A stretch of 64,000 nt of DNA from Sphingomonas sp. LM7 (GTDB lineage Bacteria > Pseudomonadota > Alphaproteobacteria > Sphingomonadales > Sphingomonadaceae). Of this stretch, positions 1 through 10,276 are shown in pieces (position 1 is the stretch's first letter; each line of letters opens with the position of its first letter). A program made the position numbers and the translations under genes. The DNA lies in assembly GCF_002002925.1 (NCBI RefSeq), contig NZ_CP019511.1, forward strand, positions 1,302,001 to 1,366,000, given 5' to 3'. The notes under the pieces were generated by a model that was given only the letters and a program-made list of their open reading frames with translations, made no database searches and was not told the DNA's origin.

Positions 1-629
1 TCGCCGAAGCGACTCGCGTAAGCAATCCGGGCTGCTACCCGACCGGCTTCCTCGCGCTGGTGCGTCCGCTGGTGCGCGCCGGGCTGGTGCCGCTCGACCA
101 TGTCTTCTCGATCAATGCGGTCTCGGGCTATTCGGGCGGCGGCAAATCGATGATCGCCGAGTTTGAGGACCAGAGCGCCGACAGCTTCACTGCCACGGCG
201 TTCCGCAACTATGGTCTCGGCCTCGATCACAAGCATGTGCCCGAGATGCAGAAGCATGCGCGGATCGAATATCCGCCAATCTTCCAGCCGGCCGTCGTGC
301 GCACCTATCGCGGCATGGTGGTCGAAGTGCCGTTGCCGTTGCACACCTTCACCCGCCGCCCGTCGCTCGAAGCCATCGAGAACGCGTTGCGCGACGCCTA
401 CAAGGATTGCCCGCTGGTTCGCGTGCTGCCCAGCGACGTCGCCATGGTCTCGATCGAGGAGGATGCCGGCACCGATCGGCTGAGCGTCCGCGTGTTCGGC
501 AATGCCGAGCGCGGCCAGGCGCGGCTGGTGGCGACGCTCGACAATCTCGGCAAGGGTGCGGCGGGCGCGGCGGTGCAGAACCTCAACATCATGGCCGGGC
601 TCGATCCAACCGCAGGGCTGGTTCTCTAG
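1..629 (+). CDS. argC: N-acetyl-gamma-glutamyl-phosphate reductase, C-terminal part
   Basis: The frame is open from the left edge (first whole codon at base 3), so the 5' part of the gene lies outside the window. ArgC reduces N-acetylglutamyl phosphate to the semialdehyde with NADPH, the third step of arginine synthesis. The visible part contains the active-site motif NPGCYPTG, with the nucleophilic cysteine codon at 33-35. It also carries the downstream LDHKHVPEMQ region and the RGMVVEVPLPL strand typical of the catalytic domain. The gene ends 87 bases before zwf, and the two are not obviously functionally linked. The family assignment is secure; only the N-terminal NADP-binding domain is missing because of the window edge. 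Confidence 0.93.
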   Translation, partial: AEATRVSNPGCYPTGFLALVRPLVRAGLVPLDHVFSINAVSGYSGGGKSMIAEFEDQSADSFTATAFRNYGLGLDHKHVPEMQKHARIEYPPIFQPAVVRTYRGMVVEVPLPLHTFTRRPSLEAIENALRDAYKDCPLVRVLPSDVAMVSIEEDAGTDRLSVRVFGNAERGQARLVATLDNLGKGAAGAAVQNLNIMAGLDPTAGLVL

Positions 630-716
630 CCCAACTGCATACCTATGCCGTGCGGGGCGGCTTGATCTTTGCCGGGCTTTGGTGTCTCGCGGGACAAACA
701 CGTCGACGAGAGGCAA

Positions 717-2177
717 ATGATGCACCAACCCGTGGGCAAATTGCTGTTGTTCGGAGCCACTGGCGATCTTGCGCAGCGCATGCTGCTGCCGTCGCTCTAC
801 GCTCTGCATGCCGACGGATTGCTGCCGCCTGGACTGACGATCACTGGCACGGCGCGTTCCGAAAAGGACGACCAATCGTATCGCGAATTCGCCCGCACCG
901 CGCTCGAAGAATTCCTGCCCGCCGACCGCAAGGATGACAGCGCTGTCGGGAGCTTTCTCGAACGCCTCTCCTATCAGCCGCTCGACGCCTCGGACCTCAG
1001 CGGCTTCACGGCGCTGGCCGAGAAGGTCGGCGACATTTCGGGCGGGCTGGCGATTTTCCTGTCGACTGCGCCCTGGCTGTTCGGCCCGACCATCGAGGGG
1101 CTAAAGAGCGCGGGCCTCGCCGGCGACAATGTCCGGATCAGCCTGGAAAAGCCGCTGGGCAAGGACCTGCAATCGAGCCGCGAGATCAACGATCTCGTCG
1201 CAGGCGTCTTCCCCGAGGAGCGGACCTTCCGGATCGATCACTATCTCGGCAAGGAGACGGTGCAGAACATCCTCGCGCTGCGCTTCGGCAATTCGCTGTT
1301 CGAGCCCGTGTGGAACGCACAGGGGATCGAGAGCGTCCAGATCACCATCTCCGAGACGGTCGGGCTGGAGGGGCGCGCGGGCTTTTACGACGAGACCGGC
1401 GCGCTGCGCGACATGGTCCAGAACCATATGCTCCAGCTGGTCGCGCTGATCGCGATGGAGCCCCCTGCCCGCTTCGACGGCACGGCGATCCGCGACGAGA
1501 AGGTCAAGGTATTCCGCTCGCTGCGCAAGATCAGCGCGCAGGAAGCCCCGCAACTCACTGTCACCGGCCAATATGGCGGCGGCGCCGTGAAGGGCGAGAT
1601 CGTCCGCGATTATGCCAGCGATCTCGAAAAGCCTTCGAACACCGAGACCTTCGTCGCGATCAAGGCGCATATCGACAATTGGCGCTGGCACGGCGTGCCC
1701 TTCTACCTGCGCACCGGCAAGCGCCTCGCCGAGCGGCGCTCCGAGATCGTCATCCAGTTCAAGCCGGTGCCGCACTCGATCTTCGCCGATCGCGGCGGCG
1801 CGCTTCAGCCCAACACGCTGGTGATCCGGCTCCAGCCCGAGGAATATGTCCGCTTGCTGGTGATGGCCAAGCAGCCCGGGCTCGACCGCGAGGGCGTGCG
1901 GCTGCGTGAAGTGCCGCTGAACCTCAGCCTCGAGAATGAATTCGCCGGCACGCGCCGTCGCATCGCCTATGAACGGCTGCTGCTCGACTTGATCGAAGGC
2001 GATCCCACGCTGTTCGTCCGCCGCGACGAAGTCGAGGCGCAGTGGGAGTGGATCGATGCGATCCGCGCCGGCTGGGAAGCCAATGACATCAAGCCCAAGC
2101 CCTATGCCTCGGGCAGCTGGGGCCCGTCCGCCTCGGTCGCGCTCACCGAGCGTGACGGGGTTACGTGGAACGAATAA
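717..2177 (+). CDS. zwf: Glucose-6-phosphate 1-dehydrogenase
   Basis: This enzyme oxidises glucose 6-phosphate to 6-phosphogluconolactone with NAD(P)+ and is the entry step of the Entner-Doudoroff route. The 486-residue product has the N-terminal dinucleotide-binding motif GATGDLA near residue 12. The substrate-binding and catalytic motif RIDHYLGKE lies near residue 175, and the length is usual for the family. I chose the ATG at 717 because a purine-rich GAGAGG lies just upstream; a second ATG follows at 720, and an upstream in-frame ATG at 669 would add residues outside the family domain. It heads a five-gene block with pgl, edd, glk and eda, all on the same strand. Confidence 0.96.
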   Translation: MMHQPVGKLLLFGATGDLAQRMLLPSLYALHADGLLPPGLTITGTARSEKDDQSYREFARTALEEFLPADRKDDSAVGSFLERLSYQPLDASDLSGFTALAEKVGDISGGLAIFLSTAPWLFGPTIEGLKSAGLAGDNVRISLEKPLGKDLQSSREINDLVAGVFPEERTFRIDHYLGKETVQNILALRFGNSLFEPVWNAQGIESVQITISETVGLEGRAGFYDETGALRDMVQNHMLQLVALIAMEPPARFDGTAIRDEKVKVFRSLRKISAQEAPQLTVTGQYGGGAVKGEIVRDYASDLEKPSNTETFVAIKAHIDNWRWHGVPFYLRTGKRLAERRSEIVIQFKPVPHSIFADRGGALQPNTLVIRLQPEEYVRLLVMAKQPGLDREGVRLREVPLNLSLENEFAGTRRRIAYERLLLDLIEGDPTLFVRRDEVEAQWEWIDAIRAGWEANDIKPKPYASGSWGPSASVALTERDGVTWNE

Positions 2178-2226
2178 CCGTCACACCCCATATCTATCCG
2201 AACCCACCGAATACGCAGGAGCTTAC

Positions 2227-2934
2227 ATGACGACCGAAATCGAATGGTGGGACTATGACGACGCCGACGAGATGGCCGCGGCCGTCGCGGGCGACGTGCA
2301 GTTCATCATCGAAAGCGCGATCGACGCGCGCGGCGCCGCCGTGATCGCGCTGGCGGGCGGCAAGACCCCGCTGCCGATCTACGAGAAACTGGCCGCGGCC
2401 AAGCTCGACTGGAAGCGCGTGACAATCGTGCCTGGCGACGATCGCCTCGTTCCGCTGGGCGATCCGCTGTCCAACGTCACTGCGATCGGCAAGGTGTTCA
2501 TACCCCGGGGCGCCCGCGTGATCCCGCTGATCAGCGCCACCGTCGCCGACTATAAGGCGGCCGGCCGCGCTGCCGACGCGATCCTGCAGGATCTACACTG
2601 GCCGCTCGATCTGTGCCTGCTCGGCGTGGGCGGCGACGGGCATGCCGCGTCGATCTTCCCCGGCCCCGATTTCGACGAGGCGTTGAACGGCCCCAACGAG
2701 CGCCGCGCGGTCGGCGTGATGCCCGATCCGTTGCCGCCCGAAGCCCCCGTCGCGCGCGTCACGCTGAGCAAGGCGGCGATCGTCTCGGCGCGTGCGCTAA
2801 TGATTGCGGTCACCGGTCAGGCCAAGCGCGACGTGCTGGAGCAGGCGATCGAACAGGGTGCGTCCTCGAACTACCCGGTGGGCCGCATCCTCGCCGACGT
2901 CGAACTGCCGGTGGATATCCACTGGGCGGCCTAA
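2227..2934 (+). CDS. pgl: 6-phosphogluconolactonase
   Basis: The enzyme hydrolyses 6-phosphogluconolactone to 6-phosphogluconate, linking Zwf to Edd. The 235-residue protein belongs to the glucosamine-6-phosphate isomerase/DevB fold. It shows LAGGKTPLPIYEKL near residue 42 and LGVGGDGHAASIFPG near residue 131, both phosphosugar-binding loops. The ATG at 2227 follows an AGGAG ribosome-binding site. The same frame is open upstream into zwf, but that extension has no family similarity. It lies 49 bases after zwf and is separated from edd by an extragenic inverted repeat. Confidence 0.95.
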   Translation: MTTEIEWWDYDDADEMAAAVAGDVQFIIESAIDARGAAVIALAGGKTPLPIYEKLAAAKLDWKRVTIVPGDDRLVPLGDPLSNVTAIGKVFIPRGARVIPLISATVADYKAAGRAADAILQDLHWPLDLCLLGVGGDGHAASIFPGPDFDEALNGPNERRAVGVMPDPLPPEAPVARVTLSKAAIVSARALMIAVTGQAKRDVLEQAIEQGASSNYPVGRILADVELPVDIHWAA

Positions 2935-2940
2935 CCCCTC

Positions 2941-3032
2941 CCCGTTCGTGCTGAGCTTGTCGAAGCACCGTTCTTTTGGAGCGCTTTCGGGATCAAGAAG
3001 GAACCGCCCTTCGACAAGCTCAGGGCGAACGG
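2941..3032. repeat. REP-like extragenic inverted repeat, copy 1
   Basis: Two imperfect inverted arms, GTTCGTGCTGAGCTTGTCG on the left and CTTCGACAAGCTCAGGGCG on the right, enclose a central spacer of about 40 bases and fill the pgl-edd gap. A second copy lies at 50356-50448 with nearly identical arms and a different spacer. I associate this GAGCTTGTCGAAG motif with extragenic palindromes of sphingomonads. Inside an operon it may fold in the mRNA and affect stability or downstream expression. Confidence 0.85.
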
Positions 3033-3041
3033 AGTTGTGAG

Positions 3042-4862
<1,821 letters not shown>

Positions 4863-4877
4863 CACCCGCTTTACAAC

Positions 4878-4906
4878 GCGCCGCCCAGCGCAGAGAAGGG
4901 CGGCGC
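4878..4906 (+). other. Hairpin in the edd-glk gap
   Basis: Perfect 9-bp arms GCGCCGCCC (4878-4886) and GGGCGGCGC (4898-4906) are separated by 11 bases. No T-tract follows, so this does not look like an intrinsic terminator. Within an operon it may be an mRNA-stability or processing element; the function is inferred. Confidence 0.45.
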
Positions 4907-4958
4907 ACCGTATGCCAACGTTGACAGGCCGCGGGCTCGAGAGGTTCAGGGAGAAGGC

Positions 4959-5927
4959 ATGGAAGTCGTCACGGTCGATATCGGAGGGACTCACGCCCGC
5001 TTCGCGGTTGCCGAAGTGGCCGAGGGTCGCGTGGTCTCGATCAGCGAGCCGGTAACTCAGAAAGTCGCCGAGCATCCCAGCCTCCAGCTCGCCTGGCAGG
5101 CATTCGGCGAGACGCTCGGCCGCCCCTTGCCAAAGGCAGCCGCGATCGCCGTCGCCTCGCCCGTGGGCGGCGAGGTGATCAAGCTCACCAACAATCCTTG
5201 GATCATCCGCCCTGCCCTGATCCCCGAGCGGCTGGGCGCCGAGACCTGGACGATGGTTAATGATTTCGCGGCGATCGGCCACGCCGTCGCGCAACTGGAA
5301 GACAGCGACTTCCTGCATCTGTGCGGTCCCCACAAATCGCTGCCAGATCGCGGATCGATCACCGTATGCGGCCCCGGCACCGGCCTGGGCGTCGCGCAGG
5401 TGTTCCGTCACAAGGGTGGCTACGACATCATCGCCACCGAGGGCGGGCATGTCGATTTCGCACCGCTCGATCCGATCGAGGACGCCTTCGTCAAGCGGCT
5501 GCGCAAGGAATATAATCGCGTCTCGACCGAGCGGATTGTCGCGGGTCCCGCGATCGTCGCGATCTACGAGACGCTGGCCGAGCTTGAAAAGCGCCCGGTG
5601 CCGCGGCTGGACGACAAGAAGATCTGGGAGTTGGCATTCGAGGGGCGGGACAGCCTGGCGGTCGCTGCGCTCGATCGCTTCTGCCTCAGCCTCGGCGCCG
5701 TCGCCGGCGACCTGGCGCTGACCCATGGCCCTACCGGCGTGGTGATCGCGGGCGGTCTGGGCTTGCGTCTCAAGGACCATTTGCTGCAATCGGGCTTTGG
5801 CGAGCGCTTCGTTGCCAAGGGCCGGTTCCGGAACCTGATGGCGTCGATCCCCGTCAAGCTGATCACGCATCCGCAGCCGGGCCTGTATGGCGCCGCCGCG
5901 GCCTTCGCCCAGGAGCACGCACTGTGA
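4959..5927 (+). CDS. glk: Glucokinase
   Basis: Glucokinase phosphorylates glucose with ATP to give glucose 6-phosphate, the Zwf substrate. The 322-residue protein is of the bacterial Glk (ROK-related, ASKHA-fold) type. It has the N-terminal phosphate-binding loop DIGGTHARFAV, a central GPGTGLGVA loop and the EGGHVDFAP segment that carries sugar-binding residues. A purine-rich GGGAGAAGG precedes the ATG. Its stop codon overlaps the GTG start of eda, which points to translational coupling. Placement beside edd and eda fits a bacterium that degrades glucose through the Entner-Doudoroff route. Confidence 0.95.
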   Translation: MEVVTVDIGGTHARFAVAEVAEGRVVSISEPVTQKVAEHPSLQLAWQAFGETLGRPLPKAAAIAVASPVGGEVIKLTNNPWIIRPALIPERLGAETWTMVNDFAAIGHAVAQLEDSDFLHLCGPHKSLPDRGSITVCGPGTGLGVAQVFRHKGGYDIIATEGGHVDFAPLDPIEDAFVKRLRKEYNRVSTERIVAGPAIVAIYETLAELEKRPVPRLDDKKIWELAFEGRDSLAVAALDRFCLSLGAVAGDLALTHGPTGVVIAGGLGLRLKDHLLQSGFGERFVAKGRFRNLMASIPVKLITHPQPGLYGAAAAFAQEHAL

Positions 5928-6538
5928 CGACCAGTATTGCCGATATCATGCGCACTGCCCCGGTCATCCCGGTGCTGGTGATCGAGGACGCTGCGACTGC
6001 GCGTCCGCTCGCCGAGGCGCTGGTCAAGGGCGGGCTGCGCGTGCTCGAAGTGACGCTGCGCACCGGCGCGGCGATCGAGGCGATCGCCGAGATGAAGAAG
6101 GTCGAAGGCGCGATCGTCGGCGCCGGCACCGTCGTCAATACCGATCAGTTCAAGCAGGTCATGGACGCCGATGTCGAGTTCATCGTCTCGCCGGGCCTGA
6201 CCGAGAAGCTCGCCCAGCCGATCATCGCCAGCGGCGTGCCGTTCCTGCCGGGCATCGCCAATGCCGGTGACATCATGCGCGGGCTCGATCTGGGGCTGAC
6301 GCACTTCAAGTTCTTCCCCGCCGAGACGTCGGGCGGGCTCAAGGCGCTCAAAGCGTTGGCCGCGCCCTTCTATCAGGCGAAGTTCTGCCCCACCGGCGGC
6401 GTCAGCCTGGCGACCGCGCCGGACTGGCTGGCGTTCGATCCGGTGCTGTGCGTCGGCGGCAGCTGGATCACGCCCAAGGGCGCAAGCGTCGAGCAAGTCG
6501 AGACGCTCGCGCGCGAAGCCGCCGGGTTGCGCGGCTGA
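5924..6538 (+). CDS. eda: KDPG aldolase (bifunctional KDPG/KHG aldolase family)
   Basis: Eda cleaves KDPG into pyruvate and glyceraldehyde 3-phosphate by a Schiff-base mechanism. The 204-residue protein begins with a PVIPVLVIED strand, followed by LEVTLRTGAA, which carries the conserved catalytic-base glutamate. GAGTVVN and FKFFPAE follow; FKFFPAE holds the Schiff-base lysine. It starts with GTG, overlapping the glk stop by four bases (GTGA). It is the last gene of the Entner-Doudoroff block and converges with a minus-strand gene eight bases further on. Confidence 0.95.
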   Translation: MTTSIADIMRTAPVIPVLVIEDAATARPLAEALVKGGLRVLEVTLRTGAAIEAIAEMKKVEGAIVGAGTVVNTDQFKQVMDADVEFIVSPGLTEKLAQPIIASGVPFLPGIANAGDIMRGLDLGLTHFKFFPAETSGGLKALKALAAPFYQAKFCPTGGVSLATAPDWLAFDPVLCVGGSWITPKGASVEQVETLAREAAGLRG

Positions 6539-6546
6539 TCTCTAGC

Positions 6547-6900
6547 CTACGGCGTCGGCGCTGCCGGCGCCGCGCAGGTCGATGAACTGCTTGATGACTG
6601 GCTGGGCACCGCGCGATGCATGTCCTGCACCGATACCTTGCCGGTCGGCGCCGGCGCGGCGGACGCAGTTCTGAGGCTCAGATCCTGAACGGAGACCTTG
6701 CCGCCCGGCGCGGGCTTGGCGGTCGCAGGCTGTGCCGAACTGTCCGAGGCGGTAGTGACGACGCTGCTTGGGCAACTCTGTACGATTAGTGCCGTCGCCG
6801 TCGAACTGGCCGGTTTGGCAGCGCTGGGCGCATCCTGCGCGATGGCCGGAGGTGTGGCGGCCATCACGAACAGGCCGAGCCCGAGGGTGCGAATGATCAT
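6547..6900 (-). CDS. Small secreted protein with a repeated GKVSVQD motif
   Basis: The family was not recognised. The 117-residue product has a convincing signal peptide (cleavage after TPPAIAQ, about residue 22) and a low-complexity Ala/Ser/Pro/Thr-rich body. An eight-residue motif occurs twice, GKVSVQDL near residue 68 and GKVSVQDM near residue 88, each preceded by a Pro-rich stretch. The C-terminus is Ser- and Pro-rich. It stands alone between eda (convergent) and mltG (same strand, upstream). The clean signal peptide and absence of a competing frame make it a real gene; its function is unknown. Confidence 0.65.
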   Translation of the reverse strand: MIIRTLGLGLFVMAATPPAIAQDAPSAAKPASSTATALIVQSCPSSVVTTASDSSAQPATAKPAPGGKVSVQDLSLRTASAAPAPTGKVSVQDMHRAVPSQSSSSSSTCAAPAAPTP

Positions 6901-6983
6901 GCCTTCTCTCCTGCACTGTCCGCGTTCGCGCAGATATTCCTGAATGTGCAGGTATCGTGAGTTAAAGCAAGCAAGTCAGGCGG

Positions 6984-7973
6984 TCACATTTCCCCGCGCG
7001 CCCGCCGCAGGGCATACCATTTCTGTACATTGGCATTGTGCTGTTCGAGCGTGTCGGCGAACACATGTCCGCCGGTGCCGTCCGCCACGAAGTACAGCGC
7101 GCTCGACTGCGCCGGATCGAGCACCGCGTCGATCGATTCCTTGCCCGGATTGGCGATCGGCCCTGCCGGCAGGCCGGTCATCGCATAGGTGTTGTACGCA
7201 GTCTTGGCGCGAAGCTCCGACTGGAGGATGCGGCGGCCCAGCGGCTTGCCCTTGGTGATCGGGTAGATGATCGTCGGATCGGCTTGAAGCATCATGCCGA
7301 CGCGCAGCCGGTTCGAATAGACTGCCGCGACGGTCCGCCGCTCCTCGGGCTTGCCGGTCTCCTTCTCGACGATTGAGGCAAGGACCAGCGCCTCCTGCGG
7401 CGTGCTGACTGCGATGCCCGGCTTGCGCTTCTCCCACGCCTTGGCGAGATAAACGTCCATCGCCTTTTGCATGCGCGCGAGCACGCCCTGGCGGGTATCG
7501 CCGCGATTATAGGCATAGCTGTCCGGCAGAACCGATCCCTCGGCCGGCACGCTAACCGGACCGCCCAGTTGCGGCGCCTTCATCAGCGTCTCGTAGACGA
7601 GGATCGACGGCGTGCCTTCGGGCACCCGCACGAAGCGCTGGAGCGTCTGTCCGCCCTGCAGCATCTTGAGCAGGTCCGACTGGCTGAGCCCGGCCGGCAC
7701 GCGATATTCGCCTGCCTTGATCGACTTGCCGCCGCCCAGTACCTTCGAGAGCAGCAGGAACTGCCCCGCCGAGCGGATCGCACCGGCTTTCTCCAATTCG
7801 GTCGCCGCGCGGCTGAGGCTGGCGCCTTCGGGGATCAGCACGGTCATGTTGGCCCGCGAAGGCCCGCTGCCAGCCCAGAGCTGGAGCACGCCGAACCCCG
7901 CCGCCACTGCCAGCAGCAGCACAAGCAAGATCGCGCAGCCGCCTGCCCGCCTCCGCGGACGACGCGGAGGCAC
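6984..7973 (-). CDS. mltG: Endolytic murein transglycosylase MltG (YceG-like)
   Basis: MltG is an inner-membrane enzyme that cuts nascent glycan strands and helps set their length. The 329-residue protein has an Arg-rich cytoplasmic start, one membrane segment at about residues 12-33, a LysM-like region, and the YceG catalytic domain with LASIVEKETGKPEER, which contains the catalytic glutamate. It starts with GTG at 7973, five bases after the fabF stop. It is the last gene of the fab operon, the usual position in alphaproteobacteria. Confidence 0.94.
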   Translation of the reverse strand: MPPRRPRRRAGGCAILLVLLLAVAAGFGVLQLWAGSGPSRANMTVLIPEGASLSRAATELEKAGAIRSAGQFLLLSKVLGGGKSIKAGEYRVPAGLSQSDLLKMLQGGQTLQRFVRVPEGTPSILVYETLMKAPQLGGPVSVPAEGSVLPDSYAYNRGDTRQGVLARMQKAMDVYLAKAWEKRKPGIAVSTPQEALVLASIVEKETGKPEERRTVAAVYSNRLRVGMMLQADPTIIYPITKGKPLGRRILQSELRAKTAYNTYAMTGLPAGPIANPGKESIDAVLDPAQSSALYFVADGTGGHVFADTLEQHNANVQKWYALRRARGEM

Positions 7974-7977
7974 GGGG

Positions 7978-9237
7978 TCAGACAGCCTTCATCACCAGGC
8001 TGGCATTGGTGCCGCCAAAGCCGAAGCTGTTGTTGAGCACCGCCTTCACCTTGCGCTCCTTGGCCTTGAACGGGACCAGGTCGACACCCGCGCAATTCTC
8101 GCTCGGATTGTCGAGATTGAGCGTCGGGGGCACGATCTGGTCGCGCAGCGCCAGGATGCAGAAGATCGATTCGACTGCGCCGGCGCCGCCGAGCAGGTGG
8201 CCGATCGCCGACTTGGTCGAGCTCATCGACAGCGTCTCGATCGCGCTGCCAAACAGGCGGCGCACGCCGCCAAGCTCGAGTTCGTCGCCGAGCGGCGTCG
8301 AAGTGCCGTGCGCATTGATGTAATCGATGTCGCTGAAGTCGAGGCCCGACTTCTTCATCGCCATCTGCATCGAGCGGAACGCGCCCGAGCCCTCGGGATG
8401 CGGCGCAGTGACGTGATAGGCGTCGCCCGACAGGCCATAGCCGATGACTTCGGCGTAGATCTTGGCGCCGCGCTTCTTGGCGTGCTCATATTCCTCGAGC
8501 ACGACCACGCCGGCGCCCTCGCCCATGACGAAGCCGTCGCGGTCCTGGTCCCAGGGACGGCTGGCGCGGGTGGGATCATCGCGGAAGCTGGTCGACAGCG
8601 CGCGCGCCTGGCCGAAGCCGGCGATGCCGATCGGGCAGATCGCGCCCTCGGCGCCGCCTGCGAGCATGATATCGGCATCGTCCATCGCGATCATCCGCGC
8701 GGCGTCGCCGATCGAATGCGCGCCGGTCGAGCAGGCAGTGACCACGGCGTGGTTGGGACCCATTAGCCCGTATTTGATTGAGACCTGGCCCGAGATCAGG
8801 TTGATAAGCCGCCCGTGGACGAAGTGCGGCGAGACGCGCTTGGGGCCCTTTTCGGCGAGCACGAGCGATTCGCTCTCGATGCCCGGAAGCCCGCCGATGC
8901 CGGCGCCGATCGAGCAGCCCGCGCGGAACCGCGTTTCCTCGTCCATGTCGAGCAGCCCGGCATCCTCGATCGCCTGGCCGGCGGCATCGATGCCGTAGAT
9001 GATGAACGGATCGACCTGGCGCTGGATCTTGTGATCGACGCGCTTGCCCGGATCGAAGCCATATTCATGGTCCGGCGCCTTCACTTCACACGCGTAATTG
9101 GTGTGAAAATCGGTCGCGTCGAAGCGCGTGATCGTGGCCGCGCCGGATTTGGCGGCGATGATGTTCTTCCAGGCCGTCTCGACATCGGCACCCAAGGGGG
9201 TGACGAGCCCAAGGCCGGTTACGACTACACGGCGCAT
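7978..9237 (-). CDS. fabF: 3-oxoacyl-[acyl-carrier-protein] synthase II
   Basis: FabF elongates fatty acyl chains by condensing malonyl-ACP with acyl-ACP and releasing CO2. The 419-residue protein has the thiolase-fold triad: Cys169 in TACSTGA, His310 in NAHGTSTPLGD and His347 in AIGHLLGGAG. Length and motifs match the KAS II family. It lies 138 bases downstream of acpP, and the gap contains an intrinsic terminator-like hairpin. Relative expression of acpP and fabF may therefore be uncoupled. Confidence 0.96.
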   Translation of the reverse strand: MRRVVVTGLGLVTPLGADVETAWKNIIAAKSGAATITRFDATDFHTNYACEVKAPDHEYGFDPGKRVDHKIQRQVDPFIIYGIDAAGQAIEDAGLLDMDEETRFRAGCSIGAGIGGLPGIESESLVLAEKGPKRVSPHFVHGRLINLISGQVSIKYGLMGPNHAVVTACSTGAHSIGDAARMIAMDDADIMLAGGAEGAICPIGIAGFGQARALSTSFRDDPTRASRPWDQDRDGFVMGEGAGVVVLEEYEHAKKRGAKIYAEVIGYGLSGDAYHVTAPHPEGSGAFRSMQMAMKKSGLDFSDIDYINAHGTSTPLGDELELGGVRRLFGSAIETLSMSSTKSAIGHLLGGAGAVESIFCILALRDQIVPPTLNLDNPSENCAGVDLVPFKAKERKVKAVLNNSFGFGGTNASLVMKAV

Positions 9238-9281
9238 GGCGTTCTCTCCGTCAACTTCTATCGGCGGGACGATGGTCCCTC

Positions 9282-9330
9282 AAAACGAAACGGCTCCCCG
9301 CCCTCTCTTGCGAGCCCGGACGGGAAGCCG
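9282..9330 (-). terminator. Intrinsic terminator or attenuator between acpP and fabF
   Basis: Read on the minus strand, a 13-bp stem (CGGCTTCCCGTCC pairing with GGGCGGGGAGCCG, with two G-U pairs) is followed by TTTCGTTTT. It sits between acpP and fabF. Partial termination here would give excess acpP transcript over fabF, consistent with the high demand for acyl carrier protein. Confidence 0.65.
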
Positions 9331-9375
9331 CTGAATGGCAGTGCCGGCCCATTTGGGCAGGTCGCCGGAGGGCAA

Positions 9376-9624
9376 TCAGCCTTCCTGGTGCTCGCTGATG
9401 TACGAGACCGCGTCGCCGACCGTGGTAATCTTCTCGGCTGCGTCGTCGGGGATCTCGACGCCGAACTCTTCCTCGAAAGCCATGACCAGCTCGACGATGT
9501 CGAGGCTGTCCGCACCCAGATCGTCGATGAAGCTCGCTTCGGGCTTCACTTCGCCGGCGTCTACGCCGAGATGGTCGACGACGAGCGCGGCAACGCGCTG
9601 GGTGATCTCTTCCTGGTTGGCCAT
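9376..9624 (-). CDS. acpP: Acyl carrier protein
   Basis: This 82-residue acidic protein carries growing acyl chains on a 4'-phosphopantetheine arm. The attachment motif is [10 protein letters not shown], with the modified serine at residue 40. The ATG at 9624 gives the standard N-terminus; the frame extends upstream but adds only Arg-rich residues foreign to the family. It lies in the fab operon between a secreted protein gene and fabF, and a terminator-like hairpin follows it. Confidence 0.97.
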   Translation of the reverse strand: MANQEEITQRVAALVVDHLGVDAGEVKPEASFIDDLGADSLDIVELVMAFEEEFGVEIPDDAAEKITTVGDAVSYISEHQEG

Positions 9625-9725
9625 AGTCCCTGTTTTCCTTTGTCTGGGGCTCTGAATTCCGTTGTGAACGCACCTAGAATGCCGCTGGTGCCGTTGCAAG
9701 GGGGCACGCCTCATGGCCGTAACGT

Positions 9726-10253
9726 TCAACCCTGCGAAAAGTCGAAGCTCGCATATTGGATCGTGCTGAGGAAGGCGAAATATTCGGCGAGCAGTTCGGC
9801 GTTCTCGCGAGTCTGCTTCGCTTCCTCGGTCACCGAGCCCTTGATCAGCTCCTGGCTCTCCGCGGAGGTGAGCGGCCGATTGCGCGTTTCCTCGGGCAGC
9901 ACCTGGAAACGGTCCTCCAGCGCCGCCGCCTCGAAGCCGCGCTCGCCGATCACGCGCTCGGCAACCGACAGGCCGAGCTTCGCCAGCGTATAGACGCGCG
10001 CGGCCTTTATCGCCGCTTCGGACCAGTCATGCTCCAGCCCGCAGGCAGCCGACGCACTGGCGAGGCCCCCCCCGACCGCCGGATCATAGCTCGGCCGCTT
10101 GCCGCTCTCGGCCATGTTGCGCGAGACATCGGCGTGAAGCTTCGCCGTGGTCGCGGCGCTCAGCTTGCCCGCGACGCAATCGATCGTCGCGAGATCGGCG
10201 GCGTGCGCAGGTGCCGCGAGCACGAACAAGGCGGCCAGTCCGATGATACGCAT
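9726..10253 (-). CDS. Secreted protein of unknown function inside the fab operon
   Basis: The family was not recognised. The 175-residue product has a signal peptide ending about residue 18 (AAPAHA-A). Its mature part is predicted mostly helical, with two cysteines (positions 26 and 73) that could form a disulphide. The frame is open upstream over fabG, but only the ATG at 10253 gives a signal peptide. It sits 23 bases after fabG and about 100 bases before acpP, where most relatives have no gene. It may be a lineage-specific periplasmic protein. Confidence 0.75.
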   Translation of the reverse strand: MRIIGLAALFVLAAPAHAADLATIDCVAGKLSAATTAKLHADVSRNMAESGKRPSYDPAVGGGLASASAACGLEHDWSEAAIKAARVYTLAKLGLSVAERVIGERGFEAAALEDRFQVLPEETRNRPLTSAESQELIKGSVTEEAKQTRENAELLAEYFAFLSTIQYASFDFSQG

Positions 10254-10276
10254 GACAGTCACTCCAGCCCCGGGGC

